Below the pieces are notes generated by a model. It did no database searches. It was given only the letters and a program-made list of their open reading frames with translations, and was not told where the DNA came from. This document shows positions 12,392 to 23,892 of a stretch of 64,000 bases of DNA, piece by piece. The DNA comes from Sordaria brevicollis. Its lineage: Eukaryota; Ascomycota; Sordariomycetes; Sordariales; Sordariaceae. The translations under genes and the position numbers were made by a program. How positions within the stretch are numbered: position 1 is the first letter of the stretch; the number at the start of each line of letters is the position of its first letter. The stretch spans positions 1,984,001 to 2,048,000 of the forward strand of contig JAUTDP010000006.1 in the NCBI GenBank assembly GCA_033439795.1, given 5' to 3'.

Positions 12392-12928
12392 CTAAAAAAC
12401 GAGCAAATGCGGCCGAACTTGCGCTCCGAGGAGGGGGGACTCGGCAATCGCAACGAGGCCGTCCCGGAAAAAGAGGTCGAGGATCCTGCCGTTGTCGTAG
12501 GCGATGCGCATGAGGTGCTGGTCCAAACGCGAAGGCAGGCGGAGAGCAATGGAAAAGAAGCAGAAGAAGGTATCAAGAACGGGGTCGTAGCGGATGACGA
12601 TCTTGGTATGCTCAAAGAACTCGCGTTAGGCTTCTGAGCGGATTCGTTGGCAGATGGAGCCAAGTTTCTGGATGGTGGCAAATCGGGCTCTGAGGCTGGT
12701 CGGAGAGAGCCTGGTGGCATTGCCCCCGGCGTTGTAATGGGCGATGTGGTCGTTGGAAGTGGAGGTGGAGCAGGTGGTGGTGACGCTGGTGTAGGGATTG
12801 GTGGTGAGGCGGAAGATGATTTTGTTGTCCTTCGCCATGTCCAAGGCGTACTTATAAATTTTAAGACGGATCTCAGTGGGAAGTTTGAGGAAGGGGAATA
12901 TTTCGCGGTGGGAAGCGGTGGTCGACAT
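12392..12928 (-). pseudogene. 2EXR-family pseudogene, 3'-truncated
   Basis: 2EXR proteins are a fungus-expanded family of unknown function, named for a conserved N-terminal motif. Starting at ATG 12928 the product has the motif FLKLPTEIRLKIYKYALD at about residues 12-29 and the downstream element LGSICQRIRSEA, where an in-frame TAA (12626-12628) interrupts. The same frame continues with REFFEHTKIVIRYD, the normal next element of the family, to a TAG at 12392-12394. The central and C-terminal parts and the usual last exon are absent. The TAA could derive from CAA by C-to-T. I read this as a dead copy with one nonsense codon and a lost 3' half. It heads an array of same-strand relatives. Confidence 0.7.
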
Positions 12929-13681
12929 CTTGGCTGTTGGCCTTCTGGAAGGAAGGAAGGTAAGCAAGTGATGCTTGACAAGGATGATAGGCGACGCCGT
13001 AAGCGGTTACATACTTTTCGAGCGCAAGGAAGAAGGCGGCTAGGATGTTCAACAATTGGAGATGGGAAAAGTGATGGCTCTAATCCTCAAGATGCCACAC
13101 TTGCGTTGGAGTTGTGACTGTGAGGAATGTTGGGTTTTTGTACGGCCTGACAAGTTCAGGAAAAGGTGACTCGGGTAAGGAGGAGACGACGGGCATTCAT
13201 TTGTGTCGACGTCCATTTTAAATATAAAGAACTAGCTCGAGAGTGCACGTGTCCCATCGTGGAGTGAATGTACTGGTGAAAAGCGGTGGTACGATCTGGT
13301 GAATGCCCATCAACGTTTAGGATTTTGGAGTGTTTGGTGAAGGGTCGTCACGGGTTTCTTCCAGTGTGGGTTTTCTCGAGCCGCCCCCCGCCCGGTTTTG
13401 TCTTGACCTCGTTGCCGTGATGGACACTGCCCGATGAATTGATGAATACTCACTCAACGATATATATGCTTGTACAAATGAGGAGGTGAACATGATTGAA
13501 GTGTGAGCCCTTATCAATTTGTCTGCCATGTGCTCAGTTATCTGGAGTGCAAGCAGCGGCTGAATCCTATCTACGTACGCAGTTATGACCGAAGCTGACC
13601 CAACCCGCTACCCGTGATTCCTTCATACTTCTAACCCGGTGCACCACTCCTGACGTATCTCCTAATTTGACCGTCTCCCGC
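12929..13681. other. spacer between 2EXR copies
   Basis: No gene is supported. An AT-rich TTTTAAATATAAAG at about 13214-13227 could be a TATA element for the minus-strand copy, about 290 bases upstream of its ATG. Confidence 0.35.
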
Positions 13682-14541
13682 TTATACATGTGTTGAAGCG
13701 CCCTGATGAAGTTCATACGGACCGATGTAGTGGTCGATGGCATGGCACGGCTTCGGATCAAGTCTCTGTACATCCAAACCATGCGTTAGCCTTCTGCCCC
13801 AGAAAAGAAAATGGGAAGGACACTCTGGTATAGCGCTCCAGACACCCAAGGAAACAAACTCACCTCCCCCATCCCCTTCAAATGCCTCCTCTCCAACTCC
13901 ACCCTAATCTCCCTAAACCTTTCCGAGCTTTTCCAAGCCTTAACATTGCTCGCCCGCTTGAGATCCAGCTTAAAGGTAATCTTATCCAACCTCATCGAGA
14001 ACGGTCTTCCGCCACTTCTTTCCTCAAACCCATCCGGTCCTTCGGTTATCCACTTCACGTGCTTTACCAAATGACCACCAAAAAACTCCTCCACCGACGG
14101 TCCATCAGGGTCTACCTCCCGCCTCCCCCAATTCCACGGGTCGGAGAAGACAATGTCCAGCGTGCTGAGTTGCGGAGCGTTCGCCAGCCATTCGAGACAA
14201 TCGGGAAGGTACTTGTTATCCATGTGCGTCCAATGCAGGCTGACATGTCTGATATTCTCCTTCAGGAACTCGGACTGGAAAATAAACTCCATCACGGGCC
14301 CGTTCTTGTGGTAGGCCAAGGGGTGCGAGACCGGGTCAAAGTCGCTCGACATCCAGAAAGGGACTTTGCGGCCGAGGAGGAGCTGGGTCTTGTGGAAGTA
14401 CTTTTTGTAGGCCTCGGAGCGGATGTAGCGGCAGATTTTGCCGAGGAGGAGGATGGTAAGGACTTGAGAGGAGGCGTTGTCGGATGAGTCTTCAAGTCGC
14501 CCATGATTTGGTATGGGGTGGAGTGGGCGGTATGAGCCCAT
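13682..14541 (-). CDS. 2EXR-family protein lacking the N-terminal motif
   Basis: I place two exons, 14541-13864 and 13765-13682, joined across a 98-nt phase-0 intron (GTGAGT, CTAAC branch, TACAG), for 253 residues. The start is ATG at 14541 (CCACCATGG). Family elements are LLGKICRYIRSEAYKKYFHK (about residues 32-51), RHVSLHWTHMD, a TLDIVFSDPWNW strand, and a last exon with the signature AIDHYIGP. The N-terminal LPxEIRxxIY motif is missing, so this is an N-terminally shortened member or one whose first exon I could not find. A TATATAGG element about 50 bases upstream could serve as promoter. The function is unknown. The C-terminal exon was chosen because it matches the short last exons of neighbouring copies. 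Confidence 0.6.
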
Positions 14542-14732
14542 GGTGGAGTGAAGAGTAGAATAGCCGAGCAAGATGTTGAGACGTCGCGACCCTATATAAC
14601 GGAGATCAACTTGTCAAATTGATTGTGTGAACAAAGCCATAACGTAGGCCGTAAGCTCTCGAGATATCAGAAAAGAGTGTTGTCCGAGGGCGAGGGAAGA
14701 TGGCACAGCGGGGACACTCCCGCTCGATGGAT

Positions 14733-15697
14733 CTAGAACCGCTCTAGACGAGGCCATCTCGGATTCATATAGCCAAAATGGCGTTGGATGACGCCTGAAG
14801 GAACGTCCTTGTAGTAATCCTGTCGAGTGTGGAAGGTGAGTTAGCAATCTGTTGATGTTGCATTTCCATGTCCGAGACTTGTCGAGGAATGATGATAGAA
14901 AAAAACAGGAGAAGAAGACATACCTCAGGCAACGTCAAGAGATAATTCAAAATATTCCCCCTCGTCAAGCGACTCTCCGGGCGTCCTCGCCTGACAAACC
15001 GTGACTTGAACGCCTTCTTGACGGCCTTATGGGCGCCCATGAAGGTCAATCTCAAAGTCATTTTCTTCATCGTCGGCCTCCTCCAAAGCTCCAAGATGAA
15101 CCCCTTCTTCCAACTCCACTCCTTGAGATGACCCCAGTCCTTGACGAACTCAACATCAATATGAAGCGTCGTCAGGTTCGGCAAGCCCATGACAAAGCTA
15201 ACCGTGTCCAACGGCCACGGCCTCTTCTCGTAAACTTTGATGAAGTCAGGCTCATAAAACCGAACGCCTCTTTGATGCGTCCACTTGTGGTCGGACAGGT
15301 CCTCTTGCAGCAGCATGGCCCAGTAGACGTTGGTGGTGTCCTTGGCGAGGAGAGGGTTCATAATCAGCATGTCGAGACCCCTTTGGTAGTGCTTGATGTA
15401 ACAACCGCAATCACGTTGAGGTGAGAAGGACTCGTGACGGGGGTAGATCTGGCTCTGGCAGAAGAACTCGGAAAGGAACTCCAGGCGGATCATTTTGCAG
15501 GTACCGGCCAGGCTTGCGAGAGCTTGGATTTGGACTTTGAGAAGGAAGGAGGACGTAGCTTTCTTATCGGGAGATTCACAACACCACTCAAAGGGATACT
15601 ACTTGGGGTCGAGGTCGAGTGCCTTGCTGTATATAATAAGTCGGAGTTTAGTGGGCAAGCCTATAAGGGATAGTGTGGTTTCCTTCATAGGGGGCAT
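14733..15697 (-). pseudogene. 2EXR-family gene with one in-frame TAG
   Basis: Exon 1 runs 15697-14924 and exon 2 14819-14733, with a phase-0 intron of 104 nt (GTATGT..ACAG). The frame begins with MPPMKETT and the family motif IGLPTKLRLIIYSKALDLD, then meets TAG at 15599-15601 after codon 32. It is open afterwards for 225 codons to the splice site. Later elements are a WSWKKGFILEL strand, the LTRGNILNYLLTLPE pre-splice motif, and a 29-codon last exon DYYKDVPSGVIQRHFGYMNP ending WPRLERF. Apart from the single stop nothing is damaged. CAG-to-TAG by one C-to-T change would explain it, and UAG is also the codon that A-to-I editing can turn into Trp. Confidence 0.7.
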
Positions 15698-16262
15698 GTT
15701 TGTAGGCGGTAAATGGTAGAGATTGGTGAGTTTTTGTTCTATGCTTTTGACGAAGGAAAAGGTGTATAGGATAAAATCGGTAGGAAAGAGAGATGGCGGA
15801 AGAGAGGATATAGCGAGAGAGATAGGTTCGGATATAGAAAAGCTGCGAGAAAAAGAGGACAAGAAATGGGAAAAGAAGATTTGAGCAAAAGAAGAATCGA
15901 AGAGTTACAAACCAATTCTCAATTTTTGTGTATGCATGAGGAGCGTTCCAAAACCCTAGGTTTCTACAAAAGTGCTCTCGACCTCCATGGCATGTAACAT
16001 GCATGATGATAGTTCACTTAACTGCACAATAAGAAGCGGAAAACACGTGGATACGCAAAGGAAAACGTGGTAGAACGATACCAATGTCTCGAATGACTAA
16101 ACACTAGCTACAGTATCTACACATTTCATCATAGGGGCATAGATGCGAAGCCCATATAACGGACGATGCACCCCCCGATTCAATCTGAGTTGGCCTTCAT
16201 CAAAAACCGTCCCGCTCCGAAGTCCGAACTTCTATCAGCCCTCTGTAACTGCCCCCTTCGGA
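15698..16262. other. spacer with half of a local duplication
   Basis: No gene is supported here. The segment at about 15981-16105 has a diverged copy at about 16895-17034 (see the repeat entries). Confidence 0.45.
15981..16105. repeat. copy 1 of a local segmental duplication
   Basis: This segment aligns by eye with about 16895-17034 at roughly 80 percent identity with small indels. Shared words include CGACCTCCATGGCATG, TTCACTTA, GCAAAGGAAAACG and GATACCAA. It lies 3' of a minus-strand 2EXR remnant, so the duplication unit was probably gene plus 3' flank. Confidence 0.6.
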
Positions 16263-16482
16263 TCAAACGTTTGGCGACCGAGGCCAATCCGGCTCAATCG
16301 CTCCGAAATGGTCCTCGATAGTAACCTTCGGCGCGTCCTTCCAGTAATCCTGTCAAGTACGTTAGGTTAGCTACTACCCCTTTTATCACATATCCTCAAC
16401 CGTCGTCGACAAGACATGTACTTACTTCCGGCAACGTCAAGATGTGGTTCAGGATGTTGGTCTCCATCATCTCTACTGATTT
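16263..16482 (-). pseudogene. 2EXR remnant, last two exons only
   Basis: The final exon (16349-16263, 29 codons) reads DYWKDAPKVTIEDHFGAIEP and ends WPRSPNV before TGA. The 76-nt intron (16350-16425, GTAAGT..ACAG) is preceded by VEMMETNILNHILTLPE, almost identical to the same place in the intact gene at 17489-18412. The reading frame disappears at a 25-base homopolymer (16483-16507), so everything upstream is lost. This is a 5'-truncated copy. Confidence 0.75.
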
Positions 16483-16507
16483 GGGGGGGGGGGGGGGGGG
16501 GGGGGGG
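16483..16507. repeat. G25 homopolymer
   Basis: There are 25 consecutive G on the plus strand, exactly where the truncated 2EXR copy loses homology. A second short C7 run follows at about 16519-16525. It may mark a recombination junction or an assembly problem. Confidence 0.9.
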
Positions 16508-16909
16508 CAACTCTAATCCCCCCCATTGGTTTTGAGTCGGGCAAGGGCGATACTTACGTTCATGATCCGAATGCTGGAAGAGCGCTGCCAAGCTCGGGTA
16601 TCCTAGTACCTTGCAGGCCTCAGTGGTGCTTGGGACTGCCAAAGAAGAAATGGGGTAGGCCAGAGTTTGGCCTGGGAGCTTTGTTTTGTCGCCCGCACCT
16701 TTGGTGTACCGCGCTCGATGCGCGTCGTTCATGGGGGCTTGTGGGTAATCTACCCACTTGTATAGGTCTTCGTCCTCTCTCCACCAACTTGACGACAAAT
16801 CCGGGATGATTTCGTGGATCTCTCGAGTATCAATGCCGCCTCCATAAGCCGGAAACTTGTTGACTAACAGTTTATTTTGGGGCCCCTCTTGATATATGTC
16901 GACCTCCAT
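16508..16909 (-). other. open frame of unknown origin
   Basis: An ATG at about 16909 in the duplicated flank (CCATGGAGG) opens about 134 codons that read like protein, with Trp- and Tyr-containing stretches such as SSWWREDEDLYKWVDYPQAP. After CATGAAC there is a GTAAGT donor-like site. The frame then runs into the homopolymer. I do not recognise it. It may be a first exon whose partner was lost at the G25 junction, or chance. Confidence 0.25.
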
Positions 16910-17034
16910 GGCATGCCTAACATGCAGCGATGCAGGATCATACTTCACTTACTCGCAGACTACGAAGTAAAAGACGCGTGGGAAATGCAAAGGAAAACGG
17001 GGTAGAATGATACCAACACCTACCTAGAGATGAC
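16895..17034. repeat. copy 2 of a local segmental duplication
   Basis: This is the partner of about 15981-16105. It starts at the same CGACCTCCATGGCATG word and is interrupted by small insertions. The remaining sequence to 17488 shows no gene; it holds a stretch rich in GTACC and CCTACC words at 17100-17340. Confidence 0.6.
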
Positions 17035-17488
17035 TGATGTGAGGGTGCAGGCCTCAAAGACATGGTAAAGACTTGTCTAGAACAGAATTGATTGATGAGG
17101 GAGAAGTTTGGTACCTCTCTGGGAGGAGGGAGACCTCTGGTCTTTTACCCTCCCAGGCTCTGGAAGTACCTGCTATGCGTAGAGTGCACAGTTGGTACCT
17201 ACCTGAGCCTATCTATCTATGGAAGGTAATGGCATTGTACCAAGCAAGTACCGCCCTTCATAGGTAAGTATAGCGCAGTACCTATGCAGTAGCAGGTGGC
17301 CTGCTGCGCAGGCGCCGCCTACAACTGACCACCAGCTAGCCATGTACAAATCTCAAGGGAAGAAATGGGCATATGCAAAGCTCATGTTCAAACGAACGAG
17401 GAGTACACCAAGCCAGTCTGAATCTGCTTTTACCATCAACTTTTTCCCCGCCGACCCCAGAAAACTGTCCGTGGCTGAATCTCGTGGA

Positions 17489-18412
17489 CTAGACCTTTGG
17501 CAACCGAGGCCACTCCGGGTCGATGGCGCCGAAATGGTCCTTGATTTCGACATCCGGCGCGTCTTTCCAGTGGTCCTAAACATAACATCTCGAGTTAGTC
17601 TCACCACTATCGTCAATCGTCGTCGACAAAAGCTGTACAATACATACCTCCGGCAGCGTAAGGATATGATTGAGGATATTCGCCTCCATCATCTCCTGCG
17701 GCTTTCCCCTCTTCACATATCGGCTGTTTCTGGCCTTCTCGTACTCAACCTCCTTGCCCTCAAAGTTCAAGCTGAGGGTCAATTTCTTCACCCGGTTGAA
17801 GCACTCGTAAAGCCACGACTTGCTGTACTTGCGAAGCAAAATCCAGTCGATCTTGTAGTTGACGTCCATGTGCAGCGTCTCGAGGTTCTTGAGGTCGTCG
17901 GCCAACCAAGAGTTCGAGATTGAGGCGCAAAAGGGCCGCATCCCGTCCTGGGGGCTGAATCGCTGGTGAGCGAGATTGAGCTCCTTGTGACTGTACGGGT
18001 ACCAGACTACCTCGTCCGAGCCGGGGTACACGGTCATCCGAACGTGTCTGGCTTCGCGGAAGACGGCTTTGTTGCCGATGAGATTGATCATGCGCTCGTA
18101 GTCCGTGAAGGGGCCGCCGGGGGTCGACCAATCCTGTTGGATTTTGTAGTGGATGTAGAGTTGAGCGGAATGGTAGAAGGGGTCAACAGCCTCCGACTTA
18201 ATCTGCCGGCAAATCATGGCTAGGATGGTGAGGTTTTTTGCCTTTTGTTTCCAGTGCTTGTAGGGGATAATGCCGGTATGTCCAGATTTGACGATGTCGG
18301 TTGAATTGTAAGGAAGATCTAGGCCGTCGTTCAACACAAGGTCGTAGATTATGATCCTTAGCTCGGCCGGGAGAGTGAAGAAGGACATGATTCGGGGGAG
18401 ATGTCCAGGCAT
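17489..18412 (-). CDS. 2EXR-family protein, intact
   Basis: Exons 18412-17648 and 17575-17489 join across a 72-nt phase-0 intron (GTATGT, ACTAAC branch, TTTAG), giving 283 residues. ATG 18412 has a GTCACCATG context; a second in-frame ATG follows 8 codons later. The N-terminal motif is FFTLPAELRIIIYDLVLNDG, then LAMICRQIKSEAVDPFYHSA. Next come a strand with LETLHMDVNYKIDW, the pre-splice EMMEANILNHILTLPE, and the last exon DHWKDAPDVEIKDHFGAIDP ending WPRLPKV. It has no signal peptide or membrane span. The cellular role is unknown. It is the best-preserved member of the left array and the model for reading the others. A TATAAATATA element lies about 180 bases upstream. Confidence 0.8.
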
Positions 18413-19720
18413 GGTGACGGTGTGTGTTGATAGGTATTCGAATTATATAGAGAAAAGGGCGCAGGCGTAGAGCGAAGGTGCGAGAGCAAAAGGCCGAATA
18501 GGTTGTACTTGCTATCGAGGCTTGTGGTTGATGTAGAAAAAAAAAGAACGAGAAACCAAAAATAAAATGAGACGGGGAGGGGGGCAGGAGATATAAATAT
18601 ATTTTGTGCGGTGCAGAGGAGGGGACCATTCACACAGCAAGGGCTTCACCATGCGGCGGCACCCATTCACCTGCACCACACCATGAGTACATCACAGAAT
18701 GGGGAACCTTGTGGCCGTGATGCCCCCTTCACACATCACCACAGCGGGTCTTGCGGTGCTTCATCCTACACCAAGGTGCATAATGCAAGTGGTCCCATTT
18801 TTTCTGGGCCATATAGGGCGAACCTCGACTATGCCTGACCCATTTGACCCATCCATGCCCCGAAACCTTTCGCCTGTGGGACGGTGGTAGGGCAGGACGA
18901 GATCAAGCCATCACCGTTTCACCGGCTGCCAGAAAACGACAGCTTGGAAAACCTCCACTGAGAGAGAACCATGACGCCCCCATCCCGCCCTTCACCTGCC
19001 TCAACAGCAACCGCAGCCTTCCTAGCCATTGTGAAGGTTCGTGATCCACTACACCTCTCCTGAAAAGGTTGCCAACAACACAATAAACGGAATCAGGTGG
19101 AAGTGTGCTGCCTGGGTGACTGCGTCTGGTTCCGTCTCGAATGTGTAGTGTACTCGTTTTTGAGCGGAAGAGCTGCCGATCGATGCCTCTCTCTTCGTCG
19201 GGTTGGTTGGCGGAAAAACAACGGGTTGATTAGAACTAGTCCTGAGCCTTGGTTGTGGTGTGGTTTCGTGTACGGCGACCCCATTACTCTGCAAATGTCC
19301 GGTGGAGAGTTCTGACAAACGTAAGGGGCAGTGGGATACAGGAACATATTAACCAAGAAACTGTTGCTAGCTGGATCGTGGATCTTGTATCGTAAGCAGG
19401 ACGGGAAGAAGGCGAGCTAGATGATTTGTTGATCCATGTGTGCGCGAAAAGGTTTGACCACCCACCGATTGGTCTGGGCTGTTTCGATAAGAGGGAAAGG
19501 TCAAGCAATGATAGAAAATGCAGGAGATGAATAAGAAAGACAACCGTCGCTGGTTTGTAAGTGAGAATAAAAATGAAACAAATTGCTGAAGAGCTTCTGG
19601 AAGGAACCAATAGAAAAGATATACCATATAATCACTGTTGTGTCAACATGCTTCTGGTCAAACTTTGGCGGGTCATTTCGTCGAAAAGAGCAAAAAAGAA
19701 GATAGGTAGGTATCCAAAAA
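18413..19720. other. intergenic, nothing recognised
   Basis: This holds the promoter side of the 2EXR gene (AT-rich TATAAATATATT at about 18593-18604) and the 3' flank of the repressor-like gene. I see no supported gene or RNA. Confidence 0.4.
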
Positions 19721-22372
19721 TCACAAAACCAACCCCGACTCCCCCTCCCCTCCACCCCTCTGCTGCTGCTCCCACGTCCTCCTGCAGACTTCCTTCATCA
19801 GTCTCTTGGGCGCCATGCGTCCCGTCATGAGCTCAAAGGCCTCGATGGCCATCTCGGCGACCACTTCGAGACCGTCGACGACGACCCAGGCTGGGTTGAC
19901 TTGGTCGCGGTAGGCGTACATTTGGGCGACTAAGGGGGTGATTAGGGGTTCGTAGGCGAGCTATTAATGTGTTAGTAAGTTGTTCTCAGAAAGGTCGTGA
20001 CGGTGGTTATGGGTGGAAAAAAGAGATGTTGAAAATTGTGACAGCCAGTCCAGCAGGAGAGCGAAGGACTTGGAGAATGGGGTATCTGGAAGGAACTGCC
20101 GTACTTTGGCGGAGGACACAGACGAAGGAAGGAGCCAAACTGCGTGAAAACTATTCCAAAGCCAGGCGAAGCCAACATCATGAGGAAAGAACAACTCGAG
20201 GATAGAAACAAGAAAAAGACGTACCTCAACAACCACACCACCAGTCGGACTCCCCAACCAACCCACCGGCATCACGAAATCCGCCGGCGGGCTTCCATCC
20301 AGACTCGTAGCAGGGACACACGAAATAACCATAGTAGGCAACTGATACCCCTCCGGCCACGGGTCCGCCAGCCGTTCAATGACCCTCACAATTTCTACAC
20401 TACCTCCATCCTGTTTCCCAATCCCCTTCTGCGTCCCCGCCCACGTATTAAAATGCACCGCCACCTCCCTCGCCCTTTCCGCCGTCCTGTTGTACACAAA
20501 AATATTCCTACACCCGAGCTGAATAAGCGCGTAGATAGCCGCCCTAGCCATACCTCCCGCGCCCACCACCAGGCCCGTCGTTTTTGACGGCTGGACGTAG
20601 TTCCTGGGACTTATAGCGCGACGGAGACAGGTGAATATGGAACTCCAATCGGTGTTATCACCGAAAAACTCCTGGGCGGCACCGGCCTTGTTGCGGCTGT
20701 TGGCATGATCCAAAATGGCGCTGGTCTTGCCTCGTAGCGGCAAAACGACGTTGACGGCGCCGATGGCGGTGGCGTGGTGGGATTTTACTTTGAGCTGTGG
20801 CATGATGGCTACTTTGAAGGGTGCGGTCAAGTTGGCGCCGCCGAATGTGTCGGATAGACAGATCTGGGTGAGGCGGTCGAGTGTGGAGCAGGTGACGGCT
20901 TGGAAAGTGTGTGGCATGCCGGAGACTTCGTAGGCGGCGTTTTGCATGGCGGGAGATAAAGACCAGGAGACGTTGGAGCCGGTGACGTAGAATTCGAGCG
21001 GGTCGAGAAGGAATTGCTGGAATTCGAGAGCGTAGGAGTTGCGGTAGGTGCTGACGATGGCGAGGAAGTCGTGGTCGGGTTCCATGTCTGGGTGTTTGAC
21101 TGGGTTAAGGATCTTGGATTGTAAAGGGGTGCGGATGCCGAGGACGGAAAAGTCGTAGGCTACCAGCGGCGGGCGTGGGGAGGGGATCGTTTGTTCGACA
21201 AGCTTTTTGAAGGATTCGAGGTGTTCGACGGGGCTGTCACCGGTCGAAAAACGAGCCATGCGGATCAGATCACATCCGAGCGATTGGGCGTGCTTGTAGT
21301 TGGCGAGGTGTTGGTCGTCGTGCCATGGCGGTGCGCCGAAGCCCATGTACCAGTAGTTGCCTATGACTTTGGACCTCCCCTTGTAACGGAGTGCACGTTG
21401 TATGAGGGATTCATCGCGTTGCAGGTCCAGGCTTAGATACTCGACGCCTAGTCGTAGTCCTAGTTCGAGAAGATCTGAGTCCACTGGGTTCTTCTCCTCT
21501 GGTGTCCTTCGTCGTTGTCCTCGCGGGTTCTCTTCCACATGGTAGATGATGGGTAACCCTAGCTTCCTCCTGAGGAGAGCAACCTGTTTTGATACCACTT
21601 CCACGACATCATCAGGCCATTGATCGATGATGAACTCGACGCAATCTCCAGTGGCCTCGAATTCCTCCAGTTCTAGATCCATCTCCTGCAGGTACGAGAG
21701 GCGCAGGCGCAGCGCATATGAGTAAGATCGAAACTCGGGCGGAATAGCAGCAACCGAAAAGGGACTTTCGAGCCATGCCTTTGTTGCACCTCTGCCGGTA
21801 ATCTGATCCAAGAATTTCGCAAAGTCTTCCCTCACATTGAGCAGTTTTGATGGAACCGGCTGTCGGCTATCGGCTGCTGTGGAGGTACCGACGAAATGCG
21901 TGGCCGAGTCATCCAAGTTGTAAAACTCAAAGTTGGAGCACTCCCTATGCTTCTCATCGGCCTTGAGCAAGGCCGTGGCATCCGTTGCATCGAGCAAAGC
22001 CGCTATTTGCTCTCTCTCTCTGTGAATGTAGACGACCGGGTTGGTCCTGCAGTACTCGCGCAAGGCGTCCTGGGCCTCCTCGCTGAGACTGCTCATTCCG
22101 CACTCGATGATGCATCCAGTTCTGTTGCTGTCGAGCATGCGTTTGAAAACTTCAACGTCTTGGCGTGCAAATAGGTCCTTTCCGTGCTGCAAGAGGAACT
22201 GGCCGCGGGACATGCCGGTGAGTTTTTCAAAGTAGTGGTCTTCGGTGACCAGACGACGGCGCAGATGAAGGGCGCCCATGAATCCGAGAGTACGCTTTCC
22301 CGCCCCTCTACATCCGACGAGGACGATGGACGCGTTCGGGTCGAATACCCGTTCATTCCTTGGTCCTAACAT
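19721..22372 (-). CDS. quinate-repressor-like protein (QA-1S/QutR family)
   Basis: The family arose from the C-terminal half of the AROM enzyme and acts as a regulator that binds the quinate/shikimate activator instead of catalysing. Three domains follow in order. The first is shikimate-kinase-like with P-loop GCRGAGKRT. The second is type I dehydroquinase-like; its catalytic Lys position reads CDLIRMARF, with Arg for Lys. The third is shikimate-dehydrogenase-like, with NLTAPFK, DNTDW and the nucleotide-binding VVGAGGMARAA. The main exon ends at 20225. A 264-nt intron (GTACGT..AATAG) leads to the last exon 19960-19721. From ATG 22372 the product is 795 residues, shorter than the 918 I recall for N. 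crassa QA-1S. The frame stays open about 200 bases upstream without an ATG, so a first exon is probably missing from this model. No qa structural genes flank it, so it is likely a paralogue. Confidence 0.75.
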
Positions 22373-23892
22373 GGTTTCCGGCTGTATATGTGGTCGTCTG
22401 TTTGGTGGTGTTGAGACCAATGTGTTGATGTCCCTCACATACACTGGTCCGTTATTCTCCGTCACCCTCAATTCTTCCCCTCGAATGACGTGAGATGAGT
22501 GACGGTCCTGGCGATAATGCTGTCGATATTCAAAATGGGAATTTGAAGTCGTGACTGAGTGTCGGCCAAACGGGGGACGAAAGGGTATCTAAAAGAAGCC
22601 GTTCAAAAGGTCGAGATCCGCCCACACTAAGAGTTTGATCGGGACTGGGCCACGGCAATGTAACGTCGATGTAGCGATGTTGTCGGAAGGGTGTCAATAT
22701 TGTGGGATCATGAAGGTTGTTAACATGAATGAGGCAGGCTGCACTCTTGTCCAAGATATCATTCTGGTCGAAGACTCGCAGTTATCCTTCAACCGCCATC
22801 ATGGATGATTGGTGTTTTTGGCCATTGTGTTCTGGACATGTTCGGCAGATTGTTGCCGACAGTGACACACGGGATTTCCATCAACAAAGGCCGGGAAAAT
22901 GTATCTCCCATTCATCCCATCGCGAGCTAGCACAACCCCGTGGAGGAACGGAAGGAAGTCCCCTGAGAGGCTGAGATCCCCCACTGCAACCGCACTGCAG
23001 GTCAAGGGCTCAGTGGGCTCTTCCCCGCAATCGTGGTGGTGTCTTAACTCCACCTCCCTTCCGCCCCTCCGGCATCTCCTGGATCCAATTCCCGTTGTTC
23101 GAGGCCGGCTTTTGGGATTTCGGTCGGGGTGGATATTCAAGAACTGGATTCGATTTCCACGTGCTCAAAATCCAACTTTCTCTTGCTCCTGTTTCGCATT
23201 TGTTAGTCATGGCTTGTTGAGGTTTTGAATGTCATTGCTTACAGATGATAATGCTGTTAGGATAGAGCACTATCATTCTGTTTAAGTGGCCGTCCGTCCC
23301 AAAACTGCTTCACTTTGATGCTGATCTCCCTTGTGCTCCTCACACGCACCATGAGTGCCTGATCTCACGGGTGACTTGATGCCTTCAAATGACATCTGGC
23401 TTCAACTCGGCCCTCTGTCATTCTCCCTGAAGTCCCCTCTCCTACCAGCTGCCGGAGCCTCATCGGAGCCAACCCCGGCGTCGGGGTAAAGCACGGGGCA
23501 TCGGCGTTAGCGCAGTTTATTGATAGCGTCGTAACACTTCCTGACTTCTTGGCAACCTAACTGACGGGATGAATTGGGGAATGGTTGCTGTCCCCCGCGC
23601 CGAGCCATTAACGACGCGGCCCGCGCTACCAATTTCCCCAACCAAACTTTGGAGAGGACTCATCGTCGTTTCAATCTTTCTCTCACCGTCCAATCTCAAA
23701 CCCTAACTTCCTTCACCTGCTGCATGCCGGTTGCTTGGTTCCATCGTGTCGGTAATCTCAACCTCATTCATCCCGTCTTCCCCTAGCCTCCGACTTAGCC
23801 GTCTTCCGACCACTGGACTCCATCCTCTCCGTCTATGGGGCTCCGCCTTGAACATCACCACCTCGTCTCAACGTTTCTCACACACTGTCCAG
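22373..23892. other. divergent promoter region
   Basis: This lies between the minus-strand repressor-like gene and the plus-strand Zn2Cys6 gene. The part nearest 22373 is open in frame with the repressor gene to about 22580 and may contain coding sequence. The rest is pyrimidine-rich with no supported gene. Confidence 0.4.
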
